Below, piece by piece: positions 1-55,638 of a stretch of 64,000 bases of DNA. Position 1 is the stretch's first letter; every line of letters begins with the position of its first letter. A program made the position numbers and the translations under genes. This DNA comes from Ephydatia muelleri (lineage: Eukaryota; Porifera; Demospongiae; Spongillida; Spongillidae), in the NCBI GenBank assembly GCA_013339895.1, contig JABACO010000024.1, positions 2,862,746 to 2,926,745 of the forward strand, read 5' to 3'. The notes under the pieces were generated by a model. That model had not been told where the DNA came from. It saw nothing but the letters and a program-made list of their open reading frames with translations, and made no database searches.

Positions 1-114
1 ACAAATCCAGCCCATATTGACATGCATGCTATAATCATTAATAATGCTTTTAATTATTAGGTTGCTGCACGATAATCATTGTAAGTTTTTAATGTCTATT
101 ACACATATACTTAC

Positions 115-1050
115 TTTAGTGTAGTCAACCCCTTTTCTTATTCTTCGTTTTTTCTCATTCAGTGAATCGAAGATTATGATATGCTGCCTTATTGCACGTT
201 CTCCAAAATATTTTGTTTTGCAAGTTGGGATTAGAGTTGCAGCAAGCTCTTCCAGTTTTTGTCGCTCAGCACTGTCAGTCTTTAATAGTGGAATACTGTT
301 GCCCTTCCAGGTATCGTATACAGCCTTGCGAACTTTATTACGCCTAATTGAACATAATATATTAGCACAGCAGTGCACAAAATATACATGCTGCCTTACA
401 TCATAAGATAGATCCTTCTATCTTCTGGTGAGATCTTCCCCAGTTCAGGTAGAGACAGCTTTCTGTTTAATTCAATACAACTTGTACCGCAAGCCACTTG
501 TTCTGTTACTGCCACCACTCTTGTTTTCTGAATCAGTTTTTTTAGCTTTAGTTGATCTTTGACAGTTTCCAGTCCACATGCCTTAAGTTGATCTGTTGTC
601 CCTGTCTTGCATAACATTAGTAGTGTCTCACCATCTATTTCTTGCTCTGAAAGATCAAAGAACACCGTGCACCAATGCGGTTAATTTACACCAGGTATAA
701 TTAGGACGTGCGAACCGGCGAACTGCGCCCGCCCTCCAAACTGATACTTTTTACGCGCGCAAATGCAGAATCTAAAAGTGCCATGTCAAACCTTGGTAAA
801 GAATCCTACGTATGAATCTACTATATAGGGTGATCGCGATCGGCAAGCGCGATAGGGTGCACACCGTTACCCTTCATTAGCTGGTGGTCAAAATGCGACG
901 TTTGTGATTTCACACACTGAGCGGAACAAAGAATGAATTTATCTATGTACCTTCAAAGCGATGTGCAACCCGCGAATTGTATTGCTTGAGCGCCCATTCC
1001 ACTGTCTCCTCCAACTTCCAACTCGCTACTTCGTCTTCGCTAACAGCCAT
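115..1050 (-). CDS. SAM-domain protein, N-terminal three exons
   Basis: Three exons are seen: 1050-951 (ATG at 1050), 646-400 and 343-115; the last ends on a GTAAGT donor, so the gene runs off the left edge. Joined, residues about 8-65 form a sterile alpha motif: a tryptophan-led first helix (SWKLEETVEWALKQY), then EQEIDGETLLML and a last helix, KDQLKLKKLIQ. The exon 1/2 phase joins cleanly in the middle of the domain. The following exon holds a basic alpha-helical block (WKGNSIPLLK, then LNEKKRRIRKGVDY) that I have not placed in a named family. SAM domains mediate protein-protein or RNA binding; the partner is unknown. The gene is divergent from the transposase gene starting at 1153, with 102 bp between the ATGs. 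It may be a host gene or the second gene of a two-gene transposon; the sequence does not decide. Confidence 0.7.
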
Positions 1051-1152
1051 GAGATTGAAAAGTCGACGATATCGATCCGCCGCCGGCGTTTACACGCGTA
1101 CTGATCTGGAAACGTAATTGCGCATGCGCAGGAAGCAGCATATACAATAAAG
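1051..1152. promoter_or_regulatory. Shared divergent promoter with palindromic NRF-1-like site
   Basis: The 102 bp between the two divergent ATGs are CpG-rich and contain TGCGCATGCGCA at about 1119-1130, a full palindromic match to the NRF-1 consensus, followed by AGGAAG, an ETS-like core. No TATA box is evident. NRF-1 sites are typical of TATA-less bidirectional promoters in animals. Use in this organism is inferred. Confidence 0.55.
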
Positions 1153-4100
1153 ATGAGTGCAACGTTAACGTGGAAAAGAGAAGACATTGTATACTGTAGG
1201 TGCTCAGACATGCGCAGCGTGCATTCTCACTGCCCTTGTGGGATGTGCAATGGTAGTGCAGTGTCGAGATCTACTGAATACAGGCATTGGGAAATCGCTA
1301 CCAAATGTGCATCGAACTTAGCTTTCACAAGTACAGCCAGCCCATCGTCGTCACTCGTCATTCCAGAAATGCCTATGTGTATACCGAACGTTGTTTCTGA
1401 TGATAAAACAATGTCAGGTGACGAGCTTGAGGCCTGCAGCTCGGAGATCGCCACCGTAGCGAACTCAAACCAATCGTCGCCCTTCACCACTGCTACCGAC
1501 TGCGGCGATGTGGAAACAATGCTTGAGGCCGAGGATTTCTGCGCGGGAGGAATAGAATGTACTCTGCAAAATGAAGATGGATCATTTCCTATTGAAAATG
1601 TTGAGCGAATGCAAGGAACGGTCGTTGATCATAAAGTGAAATGCATTATTCGAGAAGCTGTTTTAGGAGCAATGAAGATTCAAAGTGAATTTTCGTCATC
1701 ACGAGCTCACTTTTTGAGAGTTTTAAACTACGGTCGTGATCTGTTCTGCAAAGGCGACCCAAACATCATAAAGTACTGGCCAAAAACGTGGCAAGATTGC
1801 ATCTCGTTGCTATCTGGTGAAGGGTACACTGAGGCAATTCAGTATTGGATTTGTCTCAATAGAGAGCATCCATGCTGCTATGATATCACAAATTCACCAG
1901 AAGAACTGTGCAAGTGAGTTGGTGTATGGAGTTTCTTTTAAAAAGTAATTGCTAGCTAATTTGCAGCTTATATATACAGTTGTATATTCGTACATGTAGC
2001 ATGCAGCATTATGTGTCAGCTATGTAGTTAAACTGCATGATTAAGCTAGCATGCTAGGCTAATGTATAATCATGTGAGTTTTCTTTAACCATGAATTCAT
2101 AAACACATAAATACATGGCTCATGTTTATTTGGCAACTTATAATTTCTATCACTCTCATTAGACACTGTGGGCAAAAAGGTCAATTAACTTACTATTATT
2201 TGAGCCTACATGATAAAATAAGGAGATGGTGCAGCAATCCTCACTTCTGTGAGAAGATGATGGCTCATTGGAAGGAGAGAGATCACTGGCTCAGTAATGA
2301 AGTTCTTTTTGCTCGGAATGAAATATGGGATGGAGAAAGGTTCAAAGAACTTTCATGGTTTTGGAACCCTGAAGCAAGATGGGTTATACCAGCTTTGTGC
2401 CCAAACTGCAAGCAAGTTGTGGGCAGTCAATCCATCAAGGATGAATTAGGGCTTTCACCAGAAACACACATTGAAGAGCATTATGAATGCAGCATATCTA
2501 TTCAGTGCCCTAATTGCTACTTAAGGTTTGAGCACAAACCCAACGTTACTAGTGGAGGTCCTAGAAACATTGCTCTTATAGGCCATTGGGATGGGTGGCA
2601 ACCTTTCAGCACATCATGCAAACACAGTTGTGGTGAGTAGTTATTATTAGCCTGCATGCTGGCTAACTTTAGTGTACTAATTTGCAGGAGCTATTGAGGT
2701 GTCAATTGCCACAATGAAAAAGTCTGATCGATGCAGTACAGAAGAGGTGTATGTCTCTGGTTTTGTTCCAAGCTATCTACTTCCTAATAAGTGTCCAATA
2801 TCTCTTGATCCATTTCTGGAGATTCTTGTTAAAGAATTAGAGGATCTATTTGTAAATGGTAATGGAGGTGGCTGTGTACATCAACTTAAAAGATTTTTTT
2901 TTAGGCATGGAGGTTGAATACACCGGATCATCTGAAGGACTTCCCCCTGGAAAGATAGTAATACGGTGTATTCTACTACTATGGACTGGGGACTACCCTG
3001 CTCAAGCTCAGGTTGGAAAATTTATCCAAGGAGGAATTCGGCCCTGCAGACGTTGCAATGTTGTTGGTATGAACACTATTTTCCAATCATAATGCATCAC
3101 AATATTTATTTAAATCCCACAGGTGCCCAAGGTTCAGAGTCAACCCACTATTACTATGGTAACTACAGATATCACAGCAGATACCCAAGTGATGAAAGAG
3201 ACTTGAATATGTTTGTGCAGACTATGAAAGACATCGAATGTGAGGATCGGCCTACAGTTCAATGCTACTATGGCACGAGAGAGTGGTTTCACTGGTCTCT
3301 CCATACTACACCGACTCTATGCTGCTTATGGGTTCAATATTTTAAAGGATCTCACTTTTGATGCCATGCATGATGTTACCCTTAACATTATTCATCACCA
3401 TCTTCTGAGGTATCTGGAAGCTGGAATTTTGTCTAGAAATGAAATTGATGTAAGACTGGCAGCCATTCCATGGACATCAGGTATATTGCTAACTTTAGCT
3501 TAATATGTTGGAACATAAATTGACACTTGTATAATAAGCTGGTTAATTCTTAGCTTACATATAAGCTATAATCATGCTATAAAATATACCAGTGTTCTCT
3601 ACAATTACATATATATTAAAACCATAATCATGTTACAAGATAAACCAGTGCTCTCTACAATCACATGCACATGCTTTAGAACTTAAGGATGGCAGACTTC
3701 CAACCTCAGTTACCAAGCGATTAGGGTTTTGGAAGGCAGAAGAGTTGCAAAAATTTTGCTATCCAGCATCAGAATATGTACTAGGAGGAATCTTACCTGA
3801 TGATGAATATCATGTGTGGATACTAATTGTTCGCATAACTGAAATGATCTTCCAAATAGGACGAAGCGGTTGGTCTGATGATGATATTCAACTTCTTAAG
3901 CAGTTAATTCTCAGGCATAACACCCTCACTGAAGAAGTTGAGGGCCTAAAGAGTTGTGTCGTAACACTGCATAATCTGATACATTACCCTGAGGAAATCA
4001 AACGCTTTTCAAGCCCAGACAATTACTGGTGTTATACTTTTGAAAGAGCGGTACATGGTTATGTGGTTAGGTCATCCAATAACCGAAACATGGAGTTGTC

Positions 4101-5069
4101 ATTCTCAAACTCAGAATGCCTAAGAGAATTCCTTAAGTTTCACAGTGGAAATGTACAAAGTTCCATGAAGTTAAATACTTCTTTTTTCCCAGTAAGTTAA
4201 TTGAATAAAATTATCCATAATGTAAAATGAATTTTCTTAACAGGGATATGTTCATGCAAGTACTATTAGTGAAGCAGTTACCATGGCAAAACATAGAGAT
4301 GTGGCATATCAATCAATCTTAGTTGGGGGAAAGAAATACACTTCACTATCCACACATGAAGTAACAGAAGTTTTTCGTGTCTTGAAAAAGCAACAACTAA
4401 AACATTTTACCCTTGCTGTGATACAAGCTCCCAGCATTTACATGTCCCAGCATGGTTTTGGAGGTACTTTGTATCGTGTTGGTGAACATGTCCTTGTGTC
4501 AGATGATGCAGGTGAATTATCTGTAGCTAAGATAGATGCAATCTTAGCCGTTAACATTGAAGAAGAGTATCATTTGCTTCTAAAAGGAGAGGAATATGCT
4601 CAATCTGTGACAGAAACTGGTGACTCCAGAATTCACACAAGTAGCGAAAATCCATTTGTTGAGTCCACTTCATCTATGATTTTTTTTCCCATGCAAAAGC
4701 ATTGTTAGGAAAGTGATGCTGTTTCCTGATCCTGATCACCTGCATGATCCATATATGTATGTGGTTATAGATCATCAAAGACCCTTCATACCACTCAACA
4801 AAGAGGCTGTAATTGTACCACATTTCCCTGAGGCTGGTGATATGGTGTGTGTTCGTGGCACCATCGGGAATGAAGTATACTTTGCACATATACAGTCAGT
4901 TAACAAGAACTCTAACACTTGCCAGGTCTACTTCTATGGAAATGACCCAGGCCATCCAAGCATATCTGCTTCAAAATACAAAAGGCTTAAATTGCAGGAG
5001 ACAGTACACTGGTCTTCAATCCTAGGAACAGCAAAAGGACAATTTATAGGACACTATTGGGTTGCATAA
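1153..5069 (+). CDS. TNP2/Transposase_21-type (CACTA-like) transposase gene
   Basis: I read seven exons with GT-AG introns: 1153-1913, 2163-2632, 2688-2858, 2905-3066, 3123-3480, 3680-4191 and 4244-5069. The N-terminus has a zinc-ligand cluster (CRCSDM, HSHCPCGMC). The middle matches the Transposase_21 family: HWDGWQPF, then LPPGKIVIRCILLLWTGDYP and GGIRPCRRC (residues about 330-470), then ARESGFTGLS. The C-terminal third resembles DUF4218 (NYWCYTFERAVHGYV). Such proteins cut and paste CACTA/EnSpm elements. Two frame changes lie near 3275 and near 4685 beside a T8 run; each may be a real indel, a sequencing error or, for the second, a tiny intron. Otherwise the splice sites are clean, so the copy is young or recently under selection. 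I found no terminal inverted repeat bounding it. Confidence 0.75.
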
Positions 5070-5228
5070 TGTACAAACATGTACCACATATTCTATATAG
5101 CTAATGTGGACAACATTATAACAATGCTTTCTGTGCTTGGACTCCATTATAGGAAATACAAGTGCAGATAGTTATTTTTATAACCAAGCATGTACAGTGG
5201 AAGTAAAGTTATGATACTTATTTGGTTT

Positions 5229-5530
5229 GTATATATTCCCGGATGGGAAAAAATTCCCATGTACGGAATATGTAAATATGGGTTATTCATACTGGGTTTT
5301 CGGAAAACCATTCCACTTATGGAAATGCTATCTTTTTCAGATTGGAATTTACATTTCCATCACAGGAAACATTAAAATGGTTTTCCGAAAAACCCAGTAC
5401 GGATACGAAAAATCCATGTCCGATTTATAAAAACCCATTGAATTACTGTTTCCAGGTTGAGATTAACATATTCCGTAGCTGGGAATTTCTTTCCCATCCG
5501 GGAATTTTTTCCCATCCGGGAATTTTTTAA
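5229..5530. mobile_element. Fold-back MITE downstream of the transposase gene
   Basis: Two imperfect inverted arms of about 110-150 bp face each other. The left arm carries attcccggatgggaaaaaat and, further in, ctgggttttcggaaaacca; the right arm carries the reverse complements in mirrored order, with the outer motif duplicated (cccatccgggaattttt twice). The loop is about 40 bp. There is no coding potential. It could be the decayed end of the neighbouring transposon or an independent MITE. Confidence 0.6.
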
Positions 5531-6168
5531 TTATTGACGGAATTTGGAATGAAAACCATGGTTGGGAATGGGAATTGACCAAAACCCAAGATAAAACCAT
5601 GGTTGGGAACGAGAAATTTTTTCCTGTGGGAACAGCTCAGAGTCTGCCTCAAAGTGCTTTGCAACTCACAAGAATGGCACCCATCCCCTACCCTGTGGGT
5701 GGGTACATGGAACAGCTTGTAAGGCTTTGTAGATGTGGCCATACTCCGTGGCTACATATAGCTCACAACAACTTCGTTTTGTATTGTGTTTGCTTACGTT
5801 TACAAATGATTGACGTGACTATATTAAACGCGCGCTTATGACGCGCGCCGCGTGAGGAATGCTAAGCTTATTCATTTTTGAATGTGGTGCTGAGGAATGT
5901 GGTGCTAGCTTCCAAGCGGTTCTGTGAACGCATGACACTTGTTGCAATAACTGGCGTGTATCGGGGGTGGTGTAAGTAAGTGTGCTCTTCAAACTTCTCT
6001 CTCCCAGCTCGTTACATGAGTAGGGATATCCCACTTCCAGGCAGATGCTTTTATACCTGTGCAAAACATGGAACGTGCGGACGCCACTACGCGTAACGGT
6101 GATGTAATCCCTCCGCAGCTGCGAAAAGGTGGATCTGGGTACGAAACTAATTTAATACTGTTCTTGGA

Positions 6169-6202
<34 letters not shown>

Positions 6203-6531
6203 GCATATGAGTTCACACGTGGCGGCGGATACAGTGGTCTCCACACCAGGGGGAGTGTGCGGATGCCCTTTCTGTCATGAAGTTCAAAGGCTGACTAAAG
6301 CTGTTAGTACGTCGGAAATTTTACTAAAATTGGCCATGATGGCTTATGGGATCAATGCATAGGGATACAAATATATGCCGCTTATACACATTGAAGTACA
6401 GGCATGTGAAATACGCATGCACCGCTTGCAAACTAGGGAAAAGGCGCCTAATAAAAAGTTATACTAATTATCCGTCAGAACAAAATAACCATTAACTATC
6501 TCACTATGAAACCAAGATATATTCCCATTTG
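5531..6531. other. Non-coding spacer with G-run and a transposon end
   Basis: The stretch 5540-5640 continues the ggttgggaa-type repeat. At about 6085-6143 lies a degraded right end of the TAGTCTCGTACCCAGACC element family (gtaacggtgatgtaatcc, then tctgggtacgaaacta). An uninterrupted G-run of about 32 bases follows at about 6169-6200. No gene is seen. Confidence 0.5.
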
Positions 6532-48911
<42,380 letters not shown>

Positions 48912-49276
48912 CTATTCTTCAGCTGCGAAGGTAACCTCAAAGAACTGGGCGTCGCAGTATATGAAAAATTGTTTTTCTAAATTGTAATCCGTCCTTTTAA
49001 AGTCCTAACGAAACGAATCTCAGCTCACGTGACACTCCTTCGTGGGTGTATGAAAATAGTCTCTGAGTGTCCGGTCACAGGTGTGCACATACCTGTACAA
49101 GCACATAATTGCAACTGGTCTGGTGACCCGACTTATATGCTTGTACAGGGTATATTTCAATTTGTAATACGCTCGGCCTCCATTTCATTGTAATGGAGCC
49201 ATCGTTTACAGTGTATTACTTCAGAGCATGATGAGTCCAACAATCCACTTGAACGGTCTACAGTGGTGAGTGTGTG

Positions 49277-49333
<57 letters not shown>

Positions 49334-52300
49334 ATATGTGTCTGCCCGCATGCGCGTGAAGTCAAAAGAGAGTAATGCAAGAAAAATTTAACCACAGCGC
49401 GCTGCTTGCTTCACGGTTATTGTGTGGAAATTCGGCCCTACGCCTAGAAATCTTGAAATGAATTACGACCCTGACGACCGATGATCGGTGGAATGTGCGT
49501 ATATATATGAATGGAATAATAAACACATCGACGCTCTAACATGATTTGGTACAACTTTAGCTGAAATTGATAAAACTGCTCAAACCACTTGGTCTTAATG
49601 TGTTACTACGTCGCTGTTGCCACTCAAAAGCAGCAGCTATTACAGACATACTGCGAACAAATGGTTAGCTTCAGTATCTGCATGGGACGTGCGATGGCTG
49701 AAATAAGTCCTTGATGGTAAGCTGCACAGATTGTGCTACCATTATTTGTCTAGAGCTAAGCTTAACGTATTTTTTAAAGTGATTTATAAGTCGTTGCAAA
49801 TCGGCCATATTAATGAGCTAAAATTTTTCATTCTATTTTAACAATATATTTCCTTATTTTTAAATTGAAGGAGACGATTGGAATTTTACAAACAATCCAG
49901 TGGTAGCCTAGGTATGATGAAATGACTTCACCCGCTTCATCACTTCTTTCTTACTTATAGCTTGGTATATCTCGCTTCGTGTGATCATCCCACTTGGCAG
50001 GATTGATGCAACATGCCGCTCTCTCAAACCTGATCATCTTAGAGTATATATAGCCGCGTTTTTGATGCCACTACACTTTGCGCAGAGGATGGCTTTTCTC
50101 GACGTTGGTCATGTTTGGCAGTACCGGCACAGCTCTATGATGCTTGCTACACTTGTAACCTTTTAAGTACATCACTGTAGATGTACAAAGTAGCTAAAAA
50201 AACTCCATTATTCAGTTGACCTCACATCACTTCCCTAATGCACTTTAATACTCTAGAGTGCCCAGATCAGTATGGTATATATCATACCTGTTCATTCCCT
50301 CCATTTTGCATGCCAGTTCGTATTATGGGTTGTTGCAAAAAACAAAACAAAACATTACATGTAGGTATGTGTGGACATGTCTTTAGGTGATGATGCGTGC
50401 ACTCTCGGGATAGATTTTCCCTAAACATGTCTTTTTTCTGTCAAAGAAAAAGGATATACGTTTTATTTGAAGCAGCCAAGGTCCTACTTGTACCCGCGGT
50501 GTCAAGCGGGACGCTACTATCAGCCAGTTGAATGCGTTGTTAGACCGCGTACGCGTATTGACGCAACATGAGAGTGTCCCAGCATCAAGGACATCCAGTT
50601 CTGGGAATGAAATGATGTTAGACCCTGCAGTTTCGTTAGATACTATAGTATAGTATGTGTTGTTCGAAAAATGTAACGTCGTCGTGTTTTCTTCATGAAT
50701 ATAGAGACGAAGACCTCAGTGACCAAAAAGACCTTCAAGAGTATATTTTCATGGCTTGTCCAGCTATCCATCAAACCCTTAGTATTGGCATCTTTCATGA
50801 AGGTCTGCATCAGTACCTGGTAACTAATTCTGCATGTTTTTCTGTTACATTGTTTACTAAAAGGGACATGTAGCTTAAGGGTCAGGCTTGTTTGTCCACA
50901 CTGCAAGCAGTTACGTACCTGGGGTAACTCCGGAGTGCTGTCGGGTCATTACCTTGCTAATCAGATGTAAGAGTATCATTTGAATTTCTTAATAATCAAT
51001 CATTAGGTTCATTGACTTCTGCTGAGCTTGTCATTCTTGCTGCAGTCTTTACGTCTCCTTGTCAATGAAGGCAGCCCACGAGGCCTTTGTGAAATGAGGT
51101 AGTCAAGATTTACAAAGTTCTTTGGGTTCTGAGCGTACGAACGTTTTATAAGTGCTGGGGAGGAGGAGAAAGATAATAAAAATGTATTGTGGGTTGAGGC
51201 AGGTTGGGGGCTGGGGCACATTTTATCCTATGACGCATGTTGTATGATCTACTATGCATGCACATGCCCTCTATGTCATGTGAAGTCATAGTACAATACT
51301 GACATGCATGTAACCCCATAGCCATACAAATATGTGGTCCTGGTGTAAGCACATTTGTGTGTCCAACCCACTGCACCTTTGGTTGCAATAACCCATAATA
51401 TGAACTGGCAAAAGGTTGGTGGTGTGTGTGTGTGGGGGGGGGGGGGAGTGAACAGGTATGATATACTACACTGATCTGGGCTATGCATTCTTGTTCTTGG
51501 AGTATAGTAGTGAAGCATTAGTGAAGTCAAGTGAGGTCATCTGAATAATGGTTTTTTAGCCAGTGTGAGAATTACTTTGTGCATGTACTTATAAGGTTAC
51601 TAGTGTAGCAAGCATTTGCATGAATCATAAAGTTGTGACTGATCAACACATTTTTGCACGCAATATCTAAATCATGCATGAATGGAGTAAGGGTGGTGTG
51701 TGCATGCATGCATATACGCACTTGGCGTTCAAAGAGCTAAGAGTAAAAAACTAGAGCATCAGACAAAATACACATATGCATATGCTGCCTTTTCAATGGA
51801 ACTTGCTTTGTAATAGACATAAGCAATATGTCATCTTTGATTCTCAAGTGGTTTCTGCAGAGTACGTAGACATGCAATGTGCAGGGCACAAGAAGCAGCA
51901 GTGAACAAAATTGCATGCAGGCGTATACAGACAAGTCATACAATCGGCTACAACATTGTCCCACCTGCAGGTTAACATGAGATTGTCAATTTAGTTAACA
52001 TATTCACATTAGATAGTAAATTGACCAAGTGTACACTTATTATAGACCTATATACATGTAATCATATACATGCTAATGCTTAAACGAGGTGACCCACAGA
52101 AACCAGGGAGACAACAAGGTTCCACCTTGCTTAGCTTCATTACATCAACACAGTGAATAAGAACATAATAGTTGGCCAAATGATTTATTTTTTCATAAAC
52201 TGTTACTTTAGAATTGTGGAATCAGTAACTTTACATCTTTATTAAAATCTAATTGCACACATCTCAGTGTCGCTTGCGCGTGAACTTTCTTACCTGCTGT

Positions 52301-52600
52301 TGCACGTTTAAGTGTATGCGCCGTAAATGAGTGCTTATAATAGTGTCTATTAATTTGCATAAGGAATTGAAATTATTTTAATGGCAGCAGACACACCACC
52401 TAATGACTAGTGGATACACCCTTGTACTATCTCATTGATGTGCATCGATGACTGGATCGAAGCGGTAATTATTACATTTCCTCAGCATTGTAACGATTAT
52501 ATGAGCAATGATCCAATCACAGGCAGTTACATAGCACGTGTCTATACATATAAAAATAGAGACTTATATATCTAACAGTCAGGTGAGGTTCAGGGTGCAG
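48912..52600. other. Upstream intergenic DNA, no gene recognised
   Basis: This is the 5' flank of the receptor gene. It includes a TG/CA microsatellite (about 49268-49330) and a G-run at about 51434-51447. Small frames at 49981-50166 and 50655-50873 (HEYRDEDLSDQKDLQEYIF) have no match that I can name. No promoter element is clear. Confidence 0.4.
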
Positions 52601-52671
52601 ACATGTAAGATGCGCGTCTCAGTCTGTCCTGCGATGCGCAGCTGACGTCACCATTACATCACTCCCTTCTT

Positions 52672-53463
52672 TCAGAGTTGAAGGTACGGTCCGTACCGCT
52701 CTGGAATACGGCGGTCCCTGGTCGGGTAGCGACGTGGATCAGGCACTGGAGGTGGACCGTCTTCATCCTGGACATCGTTGTCGGTGGGCTGCTCATCATC
52801 GTCGTCCACTAATTCATCAGCAATTGTAGGTTGACCGACTGGCTGCTGAACTGTTGTTGCAGATTGTGAATTGTCGTCTCGACTGCTTGTCTGCTGCGCG
52901 GCTGGGAAATGGTTGTCGGCTGCATCATTTTGGTCGTGTACGTCGTCTCTACCAACGTAAGGCTTCAGTCCTGTCGAAGTGCACCCATTGGGGTTTCTTA
53001 CCCCTAGGCCTTGCAATCATGTATACACAATCTCCCCTGCGCTCTAGGACTTTCAATGGGCCCTTCCATGGGAGATGCAGTTTTCTTGACTGACCGCGCG
53101 GGACAGCTGGTGAATGTAGCCATACCAGCTCTCCAGGGACGAAGGGTTTCCCGTCGACCTTCTCGTCGTATATGTCCTTTTGCCGTCCATGCTCAGCCTT
53201 GCAGTGTTCTCTCACCAGGGCATATGCAGACTGAAGTCCCTCTCTTTGGTTATGGGCGTATTCCGTTGCACACCTCTCCTCTATCCGGTTGGAGCCGTTC
53301 ATGAGGTCAACTGGGAGCTTAGCTTCGCGTCCAAACATGAGGGAAAAGGGGCTAAATCCTGTGGCTGAGTGAACACTTGAATTATACGCTAAGCATACTT
53401 TACGAATATGTTGTTCCCAATCCCCCGGATGGTCATGAGTGACGGTAGCTAACATGCTGAGTA
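52672..53463 (-). mobile_element. Ty3/gypsy fossil, integrase end
   Basis: The C-terminal part of a gypsy integrase is readable: WEQHIRKVCLAYNSSVHSAT, GFSPFSLMFGREAKLPVDLM, then GELVWLHSPAVPRG and KGPLKVLE. An acidic tail ends with RRYPTRDRRIPERYGPYL. It is broken and incomplete. The upstream part of a minus-strand gypsy copy lies at 55018-55638, on the far side of another gypsy inserted between them. Confidence 0.8.
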
Positions 53464-53465
53464 AT

Positions 53466-55033
53466 GTGTCTGTAACGATGGCAACAGCTGTACGCATGAG
53501 AAACACTACTAGCGACAGCCTGATGACAGAACTATCGAGAACTGTAGTGCCATGTGCATTAAAGAACAATAGTTGGCTGGTATATAATTGAGTGCATGTA
53601 TTGTATGCGTAGGGTGAGACACTGTCATAAAGTTTGTAGTCTGTTTGGGACTGTGAGTGCGCTACAATTGGTGTCAGAAGTGGGATGGCTGAAGAAGAGA
53701 ACATGGACACCTCTGGGGACCCGGTTTCTGCGGGAACAACCACTGTTGTTGAAAGGGTTGTCAGAATGTCGCTTCGACCGCCTCCACGCTTTGGCGCTAA
53801 AGGCGATTGGAAACTGTGGTTATCAAGATTTGAAATGTATGCTACTCAGGCGAAGATTGCGAAGGATAGCTGGTCAAAGGAACTACTGTCGCTGTTAGAG
53901 GACGCGCCTTACCGCATGGTTACGCACCACGGGCTGGCAGGGAGACTAACTAGAATGCTCATTGATACGGGTTCTGGGGTAACACTAATTAGGGAAGATG
54001 TATGGAGGGATGAATTAAAAGGTGGAGGATATGGTTACCATCTAAAAGATCTTAACCACCCTGTGGTTACAGCAAATGGGCAACAATTGAACTTGTTGGG
54101 TCAAGTTGAGTTGCCTTTGCATATTGGTAGCATACATACTAACTTCCCAGTCTTATAGTTGCTAGTCAGTTGACACAAGAGTGCTTGATCGGAGCTGATT
54201 TTCTTTCCAAGTTTAATTGCCAACTAGATTTAGGCGCTGGAGTACTTGTAGCAGGAACTGAGGCATTAAGCATGGAAACAGATAGGAAAAGTCGATCACC
54301 AGTTGGGGTTTGTGATGTGCAACTTATTGAGCACGTGGAGGTCCCTGGGTCATCTCAAATGCGAATTCTTGCTGCATGTAATGGTGGCCTGTGTGGTGTA
54401 AATGGTTCTGTATTGTTAGAACCCAATGTTGCATTCATGGAACGTCATGGCTTGATGGTGGCTAGATCTGTCTCATTTGTGAGTAAGGGGTCAAAAGAAG
54501 TACTTGTCCAGTTGCTTAATCCTTCTTCTTTCCCTATTGTTCTGCATAAGCAGGAGGTGGTAGGCACACTGCATTCTTTGGATGAACACAATAGCATGGC
54601 ATGCTTGGCTGGAGTGGATACACAGGGGAGCCATAACACTAGTGTTCAGAGCATTGCCAAGCAGTTGGTCGATAAGGTGGCAGAAGGTGTTACGGACAAT
54701 GAGAAGGATGAGTTGCAACAACTGTTATTGAAGTATAGTGGTATTTTGTCACAATATGAGGGTGATCTAGGGAGAACAGATTTAGTTTACCATCACATTG
54801 TTACTGGGGACCATAAAGGAATTAAACAGTCAGGGTGGAGGTTGCCTTTTCATCAGAGGGAGGAAGTGAAAGAGTTGCTGGATGGCATGTTGGAAAGACA
54901 GGTGATAGAACCTAGTCAGGGGTCATGGTCTTCCCCAGTAGTGTTGGTCAAAAAGAAGGATGGATCTGTGTGGACTTCAGACAGTTAAATGCTGTGACCA
55001 AGAAGGATGCACAATCCTTACCTCGCATTGAAG
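53466..55033 (+). mobile_element. Ty3/gypsy fossil with LTR, inserted in a minus-strand gypsy
   Basis: A 5' LTR of about 200 bp (about 53466-53667) runs from TGTCTG to GCTACA and contains a tatataa box. A primer-binding-site-like tggtgtcagaagtgggat follows. Then come the start of gag (FGAKGDWKLWLSRFEMYA), a retropepsin (LIDTGSGVTLI) and the start of the reverse transcriptase (DGMLERQVIEPSQGSWSSPV). The copy is incomplete and broken, and no 3' LTR is present in this span. Intron-free and AT/GC-neutral, it looks younger than its host copy. Confidence 0.75.
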
Positions 55034-55638
55034 TCTGTCCTGCCAAGGTCATCATCACGAACAGATATGATGCTTTCAAACTTGGCCAGTAGGTCTGCTA
55101 ATTGCCTCCATTTGACATCTTGGGCGTTTGATACCAATTGCCATATGGTGGCCTCCAAGGCGGACTTTCTGTCATTTCTGTGTTGAGCAGCCTCCAATTC
55201 AATAGCACAAACGTCCAAAAGTGGCCTCAAACATTCAATCCTTCTTCCCTGTTGCACCTGAACTGAGTGTGGGGTTGGATTCAGGACTTGCACTACAATA
55301 CCACCATTACTCTCCTGCACAACAGCATGGGCTACTGCCAGTCCATGACACTCCATGAAATCCTGGCTGGGCTCAAACATGACACCAAGGTCACTCACAT
55401 GCTGTCCCCGCTTTTTGTCCTGCCAGTTGGCCATCAGTCTCATTTGACAGTTTGCAGGCACCTCCACCGTCTCAGCTACTGACACCCCACAAGTATTGGT
55501 AACACTGGAGTAGTTTCCAGATGAAAGCAGAACAGGAGTTCCCTTAACCAGCAGGGAGTGACTATGCACATCAATTACACAACCATGCAATATAAAATAG
55601 TCTGACCTGACCCCAGTAAGCAATCCAGAGTCAAGCAC
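55018..55638 (-). mobile_element. Ty3/gypsy fossil, protease-to-RT linker part
   Basis: The frame matches the linker between protease and RT in the same gypsy group: ETVEVPANCQMRLMAN, FMECHGLAVAHAVVQ, VVQVLNPTPHSVQVQQG, ending DDDLGRTDF. The plus-strand copy next door carries the homologous block (GSSQMRILAACNGG, FMERHGLMVARSV), so the two are related lineages in opposite orientation. It is broken. Confidence 0.75.

Noticed and set aside
49157-49351. His/Thr-repeat protein
   Set aside because: It is a translation of a TG/CA microsatellite.
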